Source: Cerina sp048266425
Lineage (GTDB): Bacteria; Bacteroidota; Bacteroidia; Flavobacteriales; Flavobacteriaceae
Assembly: GCA_048266425.1 (NCBI GenBank)
Contig: JBLWZN010000009.1
Span: 32,043 to 96,042 of the forward strand
Direction: 5' to 3'
Length of the DNA stretch: 64,000 nucleotides
In this document: positions 53,623 through 63,702 of the stretch, one piece after another
Position numbering within the stretch: position 1 is the first letter of the stretch
Layout: each line of letters opens with the position of its first letter
Notes under the pieces: model-generated
Told to the model about the DNA's origin: nothing
Databases searched by the model: none
The model's input: the letters and a program-made list of their open reading frames with translations, nothing else
Made by a program: the position numbers and the translations under genes

Positions 53623-56600
53623 ATGAAAGCATATTTAACGACATTGTTTATGGCTCTATGTTCTATTTGGTCTATGGGACAAGTTACTCCCTCTGAACTG
53701 GCGGCCCTTCAAGATTTTTATAATGCTACCGGTGGTCCCAATTGGGTAAGTGAAAACGATACAGTTTCCAATAATAACTGGGATTTTAGTGGTTCGGTAA
53801 CTAATGATTGGAGAGGTATTACAATAAGCGGGAACCATGTTGTAAAACTAGAGCTTTCCAATAATGGTCTTAAAGGAACCATTCCTAACAGTATTGCCTA
53901 TCTGACCAGCCTTGATATCCTTAATCTTAGTAATAACCAGATTTCCGGGAGCATCCCCGATAGCATAGGATTACTTTACAACCTGCGATATCTTATACTT
54001 AACTTAAATCAGCTCATTGGAAATATCCCGGCGAGTATGGGGCAGATGACCGACCTGTACGTTTTTAGGGTAGACCACAATCTGCTTTCCGGTACGATCC
54101 CCAGCAGCTTGGGGATGTTGACCAACTTGGCAACTTTACTTCTGTACAATAACCAATTGACAGGTAGTATTCCAAAAGCTCTAGGTAATATGACTCAATT
54201 GAGCTCCCTTGCACTAGATTCTAACCAACTTACTGGCATTATCCCAGAAAGTTTGGGATCTCTTACAAATTTACGAGCTCTAAATTTAAATGGCAATCAT
54301 CTTTCAGGCAACATCCCGGCAAACTTTGTATCCCTAATCAACCTAAATTATTTCGACCTCCATCAGAATTTCCTGTCGGGCCCAGTCCCTGACCTATCCG
54401 ATTTTCCCGATCTGCGAAGATACAGGATAACCTCCAACAGGTTCACGTTCGGGGATTTTGAGACTATTTATCAATCACAATCCAATTTTACTTATAGTGC
54501 GCAGGCCAAAGTCAACAACGAAGAAAACATAACGGTTGCCAAAAATGCACTAATAACCATGACTACCACCGTTAGTGGTAGCCAAAATCATTATCAATGG
54601 TTCAAGGATGGGGTTGCCATTCCTGGTGCTCCAGACAGTGCCATCTATACCATACTTAACGCCCAATTAGCAGATTCAGGGATCTACTATTGTAAGGTTA
54701 CAAGTGATATTGTAACGGATCTCACCCTAGTTAGGAACAATATTGTTTTATCAGTGGTAGGGGATGGGGATGTCACCTCTGTAAACTATATAAAAACCAT
54801 AAACCCGAAATCGGAACTTTCCATTTCTGAATTGGAAGCTGTTATGGAAGGAGGACCTACCATAAGCAATTTGGTTTTGGAAGGGCCTGTTAGTTCTGGA
54901 ACGTTTACAGCAGAACAAGGGATAACTTTAAAGGATGGGTTTCACGCTACCGGAGACGTGACCATTAAAATAATGCTCGGGAATGGGAATATCCTAAAAC
55001 AAATTTTATATCTGGATGGATTAGGAAGGCCTGTTCAAAGAATTGCCAAGAGACAAAGTCCCGATGGCAATGACCTAGTGCAATTTACCAATTATGATCA
55101 ATTTGGGAGGGAAGCCAAGCATTATTTACCCTATGCGGCTAACCAAAATACTGGAAGTTATATTATTGATGCAAAAAATCAGCAAACTAATTATTACCAA
55201 TCAAAATACGGCGATACATATAGCTTTGGGGAAACGGCTTTTGATGGCTCTCCATTAAATAGGGTATCGGAGACTGCTTTCCCAGGATACGATTGGCGAA
55301 TTATTTCCTATAACGATAATGACCATACACAAAAACGGGAATATGAATCTAACACCGCCACTGACGAAATTATAAAATTTACCATTGATGATACTGGCGA
55401 GACCCCGATTGTGACCAAAGGAAGTTATGGAGTAAATGAACTCCTAAAGAATGTAGTGAAAAATGAAAATTGGCAAACATCCGATGGAAACTTCAATACC
55501 ATGGAAAGTTATTCCGATAAGAATGGCAGAACTATTGCAAAGATGGCTTATGACGAAGGACCAAATGGATCTGTAATAAAATTGGTTACCCAAAATGTGT
55601 ATGACGTTAAGGATCGATTACGGTATATTTTACCTCCCAAGGCATTAATTGGGGTAGATACCTCTCAAGGCACCTATGCCGTTGATGACGAATTGATTTA
55701 TCAATATCAGTATGATGGGTATAATCGGCAAATAGCACAACGAATTCCAGGAAGGGATTGGGAACATCTGGTGTATGACCAATTGGATAGGCCGATTCTA
55801 ACCCAAGATGCCATTCTTGCTTCCAACAATCAGTGGTTCTTTACCAAATACGATGTTTTTGGCAGGCCCGTATATTCGGGTATATATGCCTCCACCGATA
55901 CAAGGAGCCAATTACAACAGGCCGTTGACGATTATATCAATGGAAATACCGATAATCTGGCAAATGTTGAAAAAAGGACTTCTGGAACCGCTACCATGGG
56001 CGACATTTCTATAAATTATACAAATAACGCATTTCCGATAAACAATATCGCCGAAATACTATTGGTGAATTATTATGATGACTATGCTTTTACCGATAGC
56101 GATAAACCGGTTGCCCCGACCACTATTCTGGGACAAACGGTTACAACCCGGACCAAAGGATTGCAGACCGCAAATTTTTCCAAAACTTTGGGGCAATCTA
56201 CATGGACCAAGCTTTATAGCTATTATGACGAAAAGGCCCGGGAAATAAAAGTGTACAACAAGAATCATCTGGATGGATATACCACCACCGATAGTGAGAT
56301 TGATTTTAGGGGCAAGACAGAGCTCTCGATTACCAAACATAAGAGAAACACCGCCGCTACTGAGTTGGTAATCAATGATCGATTCACCTATGATCATGCC
56401 GAACGGCCTTTAGGGCATTTTCAAGAAATAAACGGCCAAACCGAAGAACGTATTACGGAAAACGAATATGATGAACTGGGGCAGCTTATCAAAAAACGGG
56501 TTGGGGGAAGTTCCTCTTCCTCCAATGCCTTACAGGAGTTGACCTACGAATATCATATCAATGGGCAATTGATGCAGTTGAATGATGTCGATGCCCTTGG

Positions 56601-58530
56601 GAACAATCTATTTGCCTATAAGATCAATTATAACCAAGTTGCGGAAGGAAGTTCCCCGACCCCGGCTAGGTATGATGGGAGTATTTCCCAGACCATTTGG
56701 CGCTCCGCCTATGACGACACTAAAAGAAGTTATGCTTATTCATATGATAAATTAAATAGACTATCCACCAGTAATTTTCAATATAACGACAACCTTAACG
56801 GTAACACAGGGCTGGACTTCAATACGCAGCTTTCATATGATGACAATGGCAATATAAAGACCCTAAGTAGAAATGGCACTGGCAATATCATTGACCAACT
56901 AAACTATGATTATGGCTCTAGTGGCAACCAGTTGCTTTCTGTTTCGGATGCGTACGGTTCTGTAGGCTTCTTGGACGGGAATACCAGTGGCAATGACTAC
57001 GATTTTGACGGGAACGGAAATCTCATTAAGGATTTGAACAAAGGCATTACCCAGATTACCTATAACCAGTTGGATTTGGTTAAAGAGGTTTCCCTTCCAA
57101 ACAATAAAAGTGTCGCATTTACCTACGATGCTAGTGGACAAAAATTGAATAAAACATATCTCAATGGAACTACCACATTGGCCGCTACGGATTATTTGGG
57201 CGGTTTTCAATACCAAGATGGGGCATTACAGTTTTTCCCGACCCCTGAAGGCTATGTGTACAGATCAGGGAATACCTATAAATATGTGTATATTTATGGA
57301 GACCATTTGGGCAACAATAGGGTTTCTTATTCGGACATCAACGATAATGGCATTGTGGACAGTGGGGAACTATTGTCCAACACCGATTACTACCCCTTTG
57401 GAAATATCCAAGCGGGACAATTTACGGATGGGTTGGCCGCCGTTTATAAATATACCTTTCAGGGCAAGGAATACCAAGATGAGAACGGGCTCAACTGGCA
57501 CGATTTTGGCTCCCGTATGTACGATGCCTCCTTGGGCCGGTGGATGTCCACAGATCCCCAAAATCAATTTGGGAGTCCCTATTTGGCGATGGGAAATAAT
57601 CCCGTATCGTATACTGATCCAAATGGTGAATATACTGGAATTGATGATTTAATTGCATTTGCTGTTGGAGGTGCAATAAATACCGTAGCCAATTGGAATA
57701 ATATAGACAACTTGGGGGATGGATTGTCCTATTTCGCTGTAGGCGGGGTTTCTGGAATGGCATCTTTATACGGTGGCCCCGTGGCTGGAGGTGCCGTATT
57801 GGCCTTTGGAAATAGTTTTACCACCCAATATAGGAAAAATGGAGGAGAAGTTGCACTGGGTCAGGTGTTGGGAGAAACCGTTATAGGAGCTGCTACGGCA
57901 GGGATTGGTTCTAAACTTTCACCCCTTATTTCATCCCAGACCAGCCGATTGTTCAGCGGGGCCAATTCGTTGTTTTCCCAATATGCATCGGATGCGGTTT
58001 CCAACGTTGCCTCAGGAGTTGTGTTGGAAACAACAGTAGGTGTGGTACAGGGACAAAGCTTGAACGATTCTTTTTCGGGAAGTCTTGAAAACATTCCCCA
58101 ATCCTTGGTCATAAGCGCCATAGGTACTACAGGTACTCATTATAGAAATAAACATCTGGCGAAGCAAGAAGCCAAAAAAGCTTTATTTGAAGCAGAAAAC
58201 AAAGCCGATAATGAAATACTTTCCATTGAATTAACAACATCTTCTAAGTCATTAAAACCAAGTAGAAACTACACCATATTTGACGAAAAAGGCGAGGTAT
58301 ATAAATTTGGTGTAACAGATCCAAATTTAAAAAGGTACGGGATATCTCTTAAAGAGGCTGGTCCTAATTCTACGGGTATCTTTTCTGATATAAAACCAAA
58401 ATATGAAGCCCATATATCAGAAAAATATATGAGAAGTTTGTATTTTAACAGCACTGGAAAGTATTTTTTAGAAGGAATGAAAATTCCATTTCCTGTTAAT
58501 TTTGACACAGGTTTACGTATAAAATTATAA
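53623..58530 (+). CDS. RHS polymorphic-toxin-like protein with leucine-rich repeats
   Basis: 1,635 residues from the ATG at 53623, which begins a signal peptide (MKAYLTTLFMALCSIWSMGQ); an ATG 24 bases earlier is possible. Order: plant-type LRR cap and 24-residue repeats (about 20-280; LDILNLSNNQISGSIPDSIG); an Ig-like domain (NHYQWFKDGVAIPGAPDSAI); a coathanger-like strand stack (EQGITLKDGFHATGDVTIKI); a DUF6443-like start (LYLDGLGRPVQRIAKRQSPD); many YD repeats; and the RHS core (YTFQGKEYQDENGLNWHDFG) ending DPNGEY near residue 1336. The variable tip (about 1338-1635) is Gly-rich and then has a GIY-YIG-like end. A candidate immunity gene follows 2 bases downstream. Confidence 0.88.
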   Translation: MKAYLTTLFMALCSIWSMGQVTPSELAALQDFYNATGGPNWVSENDTVSNNNWDFSGSVTNDWRGITISGNHVVKLELSNNGLKGTIPNSIAYLTSLDILNLSNNQISGSIPDSIGLLYNLRYLILNLNQLIGNIPASMGQMTDLYVFRVDHNLLSGTIPSSLGMLTNLATLLLYNNQLTGSIPKALGNMTQLSSLALDSNQLTGIIPESLGSLTNLRALNLNGNHLSGNIPANFVSLINLNYFDLHQNFLSGPVPDLSDFPDLRRYRITSNRFTFGDFETIYQSQSNFTYSAQAKVNNEENITVAKNALITMTTTVSGSQNHYQWFKDGVAIPGAPDSAIYTILNAQLADSGIYYCKVTSDIVTDLTLVRNNIVLSVVGDGDVTSVNYIKTINPKSELSISELEAVMEGGPTISNLVLEGPVSSGTFTAEQGITLKDGFHATGDVTIKIMLGNGNILKQILYLDGLGRPVQRIAKRQSPDGNDLVQFTNYDQFGREAKHYLPYAANQNTGSYIIDAKNQQTNYYQSKYGDTYSFGETAFDGSPLNRVSETAFPGYDWRIISYNDNDHTQKREYESNTATDEIIKFTIDDTGETPIVTKGSYGVNELLKNVVKNENWQTSDGNFNTMESYSDKNGRTIAKMAYDEGPNGSVIKLVTQNVYDVKDRLRYILPPKALIGVDTSQGTYAVDDELIYQYQYDGYNRQIAQRIPGRDWEHLVYDQLDRPILTQDAILASNNQWFFTKYDVFGRPVYSGIYASTDTRSQLQQAVDDYINGNTDNLANVEKRTSGTATMGDISINYTNNAFPINNIAEILLVNYYDDYAFTDSDKPVAPTTILGQTVTTRTKGLQTANFSKTLGQSTWTKLYSYYDEKAREIKVYNKNHLDGYTTTDSEIDFRGKTELSITKHKRNTAATELVINDRFTYDHAERPLGHFQEINGQTEERITENEYDELGQLIKKRVGGSSSSSNALQELTYEYHINGQLMQLNDVDALGNNLFAYKINYNQVAEGSSPTPARYDGSISQTIWRSAYDDTKRSYAYSYDKLNRLSTSNFQYNDNLNGNTGLDFNTQLSYDDNGNIKTLSRNGTGNIIDQLNYDYGSSGNQLLSVSDAYGSVGFLDGNTSGNDYDFDGNGNLIKDLNKGITQITYNQLDLVKEVSLPNNKSVAFTYDASGQKLNKTYLNGTTTLAATDYLGGFQYQDGALQFFPTPEGYVYRSGNTYKYVYIYGDHLGNNRVSYSDINDNGIVDSGELLSNTDYYPFGNIQAGQFTDGLAAVYKYTFQGKEYQDENGLNWHDFGSRMYDASLGRWMSTDPQNQFGSPYLAMGNNPVSYTDPNGEYTGIDDLIAFAVGGAINTVANWNNIDNLGDGLSYFAVGGVSGMASLYGGPVAGGAVLAFGNSFTTQYRKNGGEVALGQVLGETVIGAATAGIGSKLSPLISSQTSRLFSGANSLFSQYASDAVSNVASGVVLETTVGVVQGQSLNDSFSGSLENIPQSLVISAIGTTGTHYRNKHLAKQEAKKALFEAENKADNEILSIELTTSSKSLKPSRNYTIFDEKGEVYKFGVTDPNLKRYGISLKEAGPNSTGIFSDIKPKYEAHISEKYMRSLYFNSTGKYFLEGMKIPFPVNFDTGLRIKL

Positions 58531-58532
58531 AC

Positions 58533-59228
58533 ATGAAAATAGAAAGAACATTATTTTGGTTCGAGGATGAAGACAAAGATCTTTATGGTTTGACAACAGA
58601 TTTTTTTGGACTGTCCACATTGCTAAACAGATTAATGAACGAAACCTATGTTGGAAAAAAAATAAAATTTATGAATATTCACTTTATAACAGAAAGAACA
58701 TATGAGTGTTATCCGGAGCGGTTGAAAAACGAAGTTTATTATTATAACGGACATCTAAAATATTACTGTGTATTTGATATAGATAGTTTTATGAAATTGA
58801 AATATTTAGATAAAAATAAACTTTTATGGCAGAAGGCATACGATTGTTTAAAATTAGCTTCAAACAAATTAAGCAACAGTGAATTGAGGGAGTCGTGTGA
58901 ATATGCTTATAAAAAAGGCCTCGAAATTCATTTAAATACGGATTATAAAGTGCTTGGAATAAATGTTGATATGTTCGGCAAGAAAATGAAAGCTAGCGTT
59001 TGGATTATTTTTAAAGAAGATAAGATGTATTCAAAATTCACCTTAGGGACCAAAGAAAAAACTATATATGAACAAGATATTGATAGTGCTAGAAAAGACA
59101 TGGAGTTTTTTTTGGAGATTTATAAAAAAATAGAGGTGACGCACTATACATTTATCATTAGAGGTGCAAAGGATGTGGAATATCTTCCATTAGAAATTAC
59201 CGTAGAGGAAAGTATGTTAAATTATTAG
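58533..59228 (+). CDS. Candidate immunity protein for the RHS tip
   Basis: 231 residues, no signal peptide, so cytoplasmic. Its ATG lies two bases after the RHS stop, the usual place of an immunity gene. It is clearly more AT-rich than its neighbours, as are the last few hundred bases of the RHS gene, which suggests the tip and this gene arrived together. The protein is mixed alpha/beta with many Tyr, Lys and Phe (LRESCEYAYKKGLEIHL; DYKVLGINVDMFGKKMKASV). I recognise no family. Immunity function is inferred from position and composition only. Confidence 0.6.
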   Translation: MKIERTLFWFEDEDKDLYGLTTDFFGLSTLLNRLMNETYVGKKIKFMNIHFITERTYECYPERLKNEVYYYNGHLKYYCVFDIDSFMKLKYLDKNKLLWQKAYDCLKLASNKLSNSELRESCEYAYKKGLEIHLNTDYKVLGINVDMFGKKMKASVWIIFKEDKMYSKFTLGTKEKTIYEQDIDSARKDMEFFLEIYKKIEVTHYTFIIRGAKDVEYLPLEITVEESMLNY

Positions 59229-59390
59229 GAATCACATGAATTCAAAGATTTTAGGACTTAGAGTGAAGAATTAATTTCAAACCAAATTTTTACCAAAATT
59301 TTAATTAATTAAGTAAAACCCATCCCAACTTAATAAACCACCCAATTTTATAATTCTATTTTCAGCTACCCCTTCTTTAAACCAACCAAA

Positions 59391-62300
59391 ATGAGACTAC
59401 CTACGCATTTATTTTTTCTATTTCTATTCTGCAATCTGGCCGCCCAAGAATCGGATATTGTAACACCTAAACCTTCGCCTTTTCAAGTGGGAGCGAATAT
59501 CGAGGGCGTGGTAAAGAACTCCGTGAACGAAGCAACGGGTAAAGTTACCTTTTCGGTTCGGTTGGGCAGTATGTCCGCTAGGACGATGAGTTTTCCTTTA
59601 AACTTAGCCTACAATGGGGCATCGGCTTTTCATATAGGACAAGAATTGAACAAATACAGTCCCACAAGTACTGTCGGGGTAGGTTTCAGTATTGGTGTCC
59701 CGCAAATAGTTGTGGACGATAGGGGAACGGCCGCGAAGGATGACGATGTTTTTTACTTAAAGGATAACAGCAATAATACAAAACTGGTCTGTACCAAAAA
59801 AGTGGAACCCAGTTTACCCGTTGGCAGCAAGTATCAAGAATTCGAGACTGAAAAATTTGTACCCTACAAAATAAGTTACAACCAGAGCACTACGGACATG
59901 GCTAATGGTGCTGTCGTTATCGTAGAACAGGATTTTTGGACGATAATAAACGATTCGGGAGTTACCTATACCTATGGGGCAACAGAGAATTCCAAGGAAA
60001 ATATAATTGCTTGGGGCAACTGGATCGGTTCCTCCAAAAATATTACTGGAGCCTCCAAGCATACGAAAGTTTGGAACCTAACAAAAATTGAGGACCAATG
60101 GGGCAATAGAATCGACTTAACTTATGACAAGGTAGAACAAGGAATCAACACTTCTGGTCCAAAATACACGGAGGCCTCTTATGTCAGTGAAATAAAATCG
60201 TCGACTGGAGGGAAGATACAATTAAATTATGGTAACAAAAATCCTAATGAGTATTATGATCCGCATGCCGAAGCCCCAGAACCCGATGCTTATCAAGAAA
60301 GATATGAAAAGAAATTCCTGGAATCAGTTGATATTTTCAACAGAGATAATCAGGTGGTAAATACTTATGATTTTGCATATGACTTTGAATCACTAAATCT
60401 TGATACACTTAAAAGATATTTGAAGAGTATTACTTTTAAAGATAATAGTGGTACATCCCTTCCTTCTCATGACTTTGAATACTATTCTTCCGGAGATTTC
60501 AAGGGAGGGCTTCAAAAAGTAACCTACCCAACAGGTGGTTCTGTTACTTATAATTACGAAAATAAATTATTGTATACCAATACGGCGAACAGATATGAGG
60601 AGCCTTTGCCTAGTTCCTCCGGTTATGTCTTTCATTCGGCATATACAAGGGACAATTATGTGCTTCGTTTATATAGGTCTGCCGATTATATATCGGGGAA
60701 CAAGTATAGGTTTAAGATGGTTCGGCATTGGTGGAACGGGAATAGTTGGGATACCAGTGAGTTTGTTCTTCCTCCATTACTGAGCGATGAAAATATCCAA
60801 GGCAAGGTAATGGATCGCTTCCTTTCTGTTTTTGAAGAAGACTTTTATGGCTTTCTTTGGTTTAATAGAGATACGGACGAGGGCGATTTGTACTTATTTC
60901 ATCAAAATAAGGATGGACATACTTGGGATGAATCACATATTGCCGACATTACTATTGAATCCTATGATGATGCCAATAAGCAAGAAGATCCAGTTTTGAA
61001 ATCAGGAAATGGATTTGTAACGATTGGAACAAATAGGTCTGGTAGAATATACACATATAACTGGAACGGAGACTCTTGGAACGAAGATCAGATACAACAT
61101 GGCCATGGTCAATACTATTATGGGGTGGCCAATAACTTTATTTTGGTTTTCAATGAAGACGGCGGTCCCAATATGGTAACCGGAGTTACCTATCCAGATA
61201 ATTATTACATTCATTATTTAAATGCCGAAAAAGAATGGAAGACCAAATCTTGGTCAGCTTATGCTACATCTCATCTCACCCCTATTGAGGACTATAGTGT
61301 CTTATATCCCGATAATTCAATAGCGGCTTTCGTGGCTCCGGACAATCCAGAATCCTTCTTAAGATGGGACGAAAATTACAATTTGATCGCTGTGGACGAC
61401 ATCCTTGGTTCTTATCCTGAAAGTTATCCGGTTTACCCTTCCCTTAGTTCCATGTTTACCATACAAAATAGCTGGTATAACAGCTTTCCAGAAAGATCAG
61501 CAAGGTTTAATGGTAATACATGGGATCCCATCAGCTTGAATCCGGATAACTTCAACAGTTATAGTACGACCGCTTTTGGGGAAGATTTTATTTTGATGTA
61601 TGATCGGTTGAAGAATAATAGGAATAAGGCATCTTACTTCTATTACGATCCAAATAATAATAGTTGGATTTCAGGATTTTTCAATGAATCCTATTCTCCA
61701 AATGCGTACTGGGCCGCCGTGGCGTATAATAGGGAATTTATAGTAGCGGGAAATAAGGCCATTGAATTAAATAACAATTCATCTAAATTTGGTTCAAGTA
61801 TAACCCTTCCCCTTTACAATAATTTCTGCTACTCCAATACACTTAATTATAGTTTTGTCGAATTGTCAACAGGCACAACACTTGACAATAGCCTATTTCT
61901 GTTTGTGGATAAGACAGATGGTAACATCAAGAGCATTGATGTAGGGGCGAATAGACATACGGTTGGATCCTCAAAATTTGGAGGATTTTATCAATTCATG
62001 AGTTTAAGAAGCATGTTTTTGAAGGGAGAAGTATCTAATGTCTTTACTCCATATTTATATAGACTTGTAAATGATGGCGTGGATAATGACATTAATGATG
62101 TTGTAGTTGGGCAAATAGAAATCGACAATGGAAATAATGAAATAAGGAAAACCAACTATACTTATACTAGTCCACAGCCCCTGCCCAACGATGAAACTAC
62201 GTTTTATGGTGAGGTAGTAATAGAAAATAAAGGTTTTGGCAGTGGAAATAATGGTAAAATAAAGAAGTATTTTAACACTGGGGACGATGATGTGCAAATG

Positions 62301-63164
62301 GCGGGTTTGCCTACCAATACCATTATTGCGGATAAAAACGGGATTGTTAAAAGTAAAACTGAAACGGTTTGGAAAAAATTCACCAAAAACTATATGAACT
62401 CTTCATATAAAATCGTGGATATTGGCTATTATTTGAGACCTGAAAAACAAATAGAAACGCTTATCTTAAATGGGCAGGAGGTCATTAGCGAAACAAATAA
62501 TACTTATAATCCCTTGGGCATGTTGAGCAATGCCTCCAAAACGAATAGTAATGGTGAAACGGAATATACTTCCATACAGTATGCCTATCAAAATTATGGT
62601 TTTGTAAACGATGATAATATGTTGAGTTTTCCTTATGAAACAAAATCTGTGGTTGCAGGTAAAACAGTCGCAGTTGAACGATCCCTTTGGAAACAGGAGG
62701 ACGGAAAAATTTATGCTTATCAAAATACTTCCGGTGTCGAGCCGACCACTATGCGAGTCAATAATGAAACTACAATGGTAGATTCTCATGGTAACTTACA
62801 GGAAAGCAATAATGGCCTTGGAGTATATAAAACCGTTTTATATGGCTATGGGAATCTGTATCCGATAGCAACTATTTCCAACGTTAAATACACGGACGCG
62901 ATAAATGCTTTGGACGTTTCGTATTATAATCTGCAAAACCTTGCTACCAGTAATTTAGAGCCTGAACTGCGCAAACTGTATAGTCGTCTTCCCGAAGCCA
63001 TGATAAATATAAATTTATACGACAACATGGGAAGAGTGATAAGAACGCTCGATGAAAGGGAGGAAGTTGTTAATTTTGGTTATGACACTTTTGGACGGAT
63101 TGAGTATACCACCGATGCCAATGATAATGTTATGGAGAAAAAGGAATATTACTTCGGGAGTTAA
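59391..63164 (+). CDS. RHS-like shell protein without core or toxin tip
   Basis: 1,257 residues with a signal peptide (MRLPTHLFFLFLFCNLAAQ). An SpvB/RHS-like N-terminal region (VGFSIGVPQIVVDDRGTAAK; VWNLTKIEDQWGNRIDLTYD) precedes a propeller-like middle part (about 430-800) with recurring Asn-Gly-x-Ser/Thr-Trp motifs (WNGNSWDTSEF, WNGDSWNEDQI, FNGNTWDPIS). YD-like repeats follow (YDNMGRVIRTLDEREEVVNF) and it stops after NDNVMEKKEYYFGS. There is no RHS core, DPxG motif or variable tip. It is either a naturally short shell or a truncated RHS protein. No immunity-like gene follows. Confidence 0.8.
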   Translation: MRLPTHLFFLFLFCNLAAQESDIVTPKPSPFQVGANIEGVVKNSVNEATGKVTFSVRLGSMSARTMSFPLNLAYNGASAFHIGQELNKYSPTSTVGVGFSIGVPQIVVDDRGTAAKDDDVFYLKDNSNNTKLVCTKKVEPSLPVGSKYQEFETEKFVPYKISYNQSTTDMANGAVVIVEQDFWTIINDSGVTYTYGATENSKENIIAWGNWIGSSKNITGASKHTKVWNLTKIEDQWGNRIDLTYDKVEQGINTSGPKYTEASYVSEIKSSTGGKIQLNYGNKNPNEYYDPHAEAPEPDAYQERYEKKFLESVDIFNRDNQVVNTYDFAYDFESLNLDTLKRYLKSITFKDNSGTSLPSHDFEYYSSGDFKGGLQKVTYPTGGSVTYNYENKLLYTNTANRYEEPLPSSSGYVFHSAYTRDNYVLRLYRSADYISGNKYRFKMVRHWWNGNSWDTSEFVLPPLLSDENIQGKVMDRFLSVFEEDFYGFLWFNRDTDEGDLYLFHQNKDGHTWDESHIADITIESYDDANKQEDPVLKSGNGFVTIGTNRSGRIYTYNWNGDSWNEDQIQHGHGQYYYGVANNFILVFNEDGGPNMVTGVTYPDNYYIHYLNAEKEWKTKSWSAYATSHLTPIEDYSVLYPDNSIAAFVAPDNPESFLRWDENYNLIAVDDILGSYPESYPVYPSLSSMFTIQNSWYNSFPERSARFNGNTWDPISLNPDNFNSYSTTAFGEDFILMYDRLKNNRNKASYFYYDPNNNSWISGFFNESYSPNAYWAAVAYNREFIVAGNKAIELNNNSSKFGSSITLPLYNNFCYSNTLNYSFVELSTGTTLDNSLFLFVDKTDGNIKSIDVGANRHTVGSSKFGGFYQFMSLRSMFLKGEVSNVFTPYLYRLVNDGVDNDINDVVVGQIEIDNGNNEIRKTNYTYTSPQPLPNDETTFYGEVVIENKGFGSGNNGKIKKYFNTGDDDVQMAGLPTNTIIADKNGIVKSKTETVWKKFTKNYMNSSYKIVDIGYYLRPEKQIETLILNGQEVISETNNTYNPLGMLSNASKTNSNGETEYTSIQYAYQNYGFVNDDNMLSFPYETKSVVAGKTVAVERSLWKQEDGKIYAYQNTSGVEPTTMRVNNETTMVDSHGNLQESNNGLGVYKTVLYGYGNLYPIATISNVKYTDAINALDVSYYNLQNLATSNLEPELRKLYSRLPEAMININLYDNMGRVIRTLDEREEVVNFGYDTFGRIEYTTDANDNVMEKKEYYFGS

Positions 63165-63702
63165 TACGGTCATGAAGTACCAATAAGAGGTATTTTTGCA
63201 GTCTTTTCAATCGGAAATACAGAAATATACCAATAATTCTAAAACGGCAGTCCACAGCTTGTAGTCTAATAGTCTAAGTTGTTTATTTCGAATTATGATG
63301 GACAAATGCAATCAAGTCGTTAGTGCTTCCTACGAATAAAGATGTTCAGGAGGAGGAACTCCGCTTTTATCACTTTTTCCTGGCACCACTGATAAAAACC
63401 TCGATTACCTTTGGATTTTCAGCTCGAATATTGTCGGGTTTGGGCAATGTTATGGCCGTAACCTATGATATCTTCTCCTAAATTATTCAAAAATATGCGT
63501 AGGACTGTATTTCATCGAAAAACAGAAAAATACTGTTAATAAAAATAATATTTTTTGTTAATTGCCCATTCATACTATATAAGGTTAATCGTATGAATAT
63601 TGAAAGAAGTAGATGTAATTTTAATGTAAGTCGATAGCGCCTGTTTCTTACTAATAGATTAACCTCAATTACAATCCAAAACCAAATTTCAAACCCAAAA
63701 CT
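63165..63702. other. 538-base spacer: coding remnant and duplicated leader
   Basis: A frame open from 63299 to the stop at 63481 reads like protein (KSLVLPTNKDVQEEELRFYH; SARILSGLGNVMAVTYDIFS) but has no ATG at its head and is preceded by a stop, so it may be a decayed gene end. An 8-base inverted repeat, TTTTATCA/TGATAAAA, lies at 63365-63397. From 63509 the spacer copies the DUF2341 leader. Confidence 0.45.

Noticed and set aside
54000..54420. Regular repeats within the RHS gene considered as a CRISPR-like or DNA repeat array
   Set aside because: The 72-base periodicity is explained by 24-residue leucine-rich repeats in frame; the DNA copies are diverged and there are no spacers or cas genes.
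59391..63164. Insertion of the second DUF2341 module into an RHS gene, truncating it
   Set aside because: The shell ends with its own stop and a 345-base spacer precedes the duplicated leader. Truncation remains possible but no core or tip remnant is seen after the stop.
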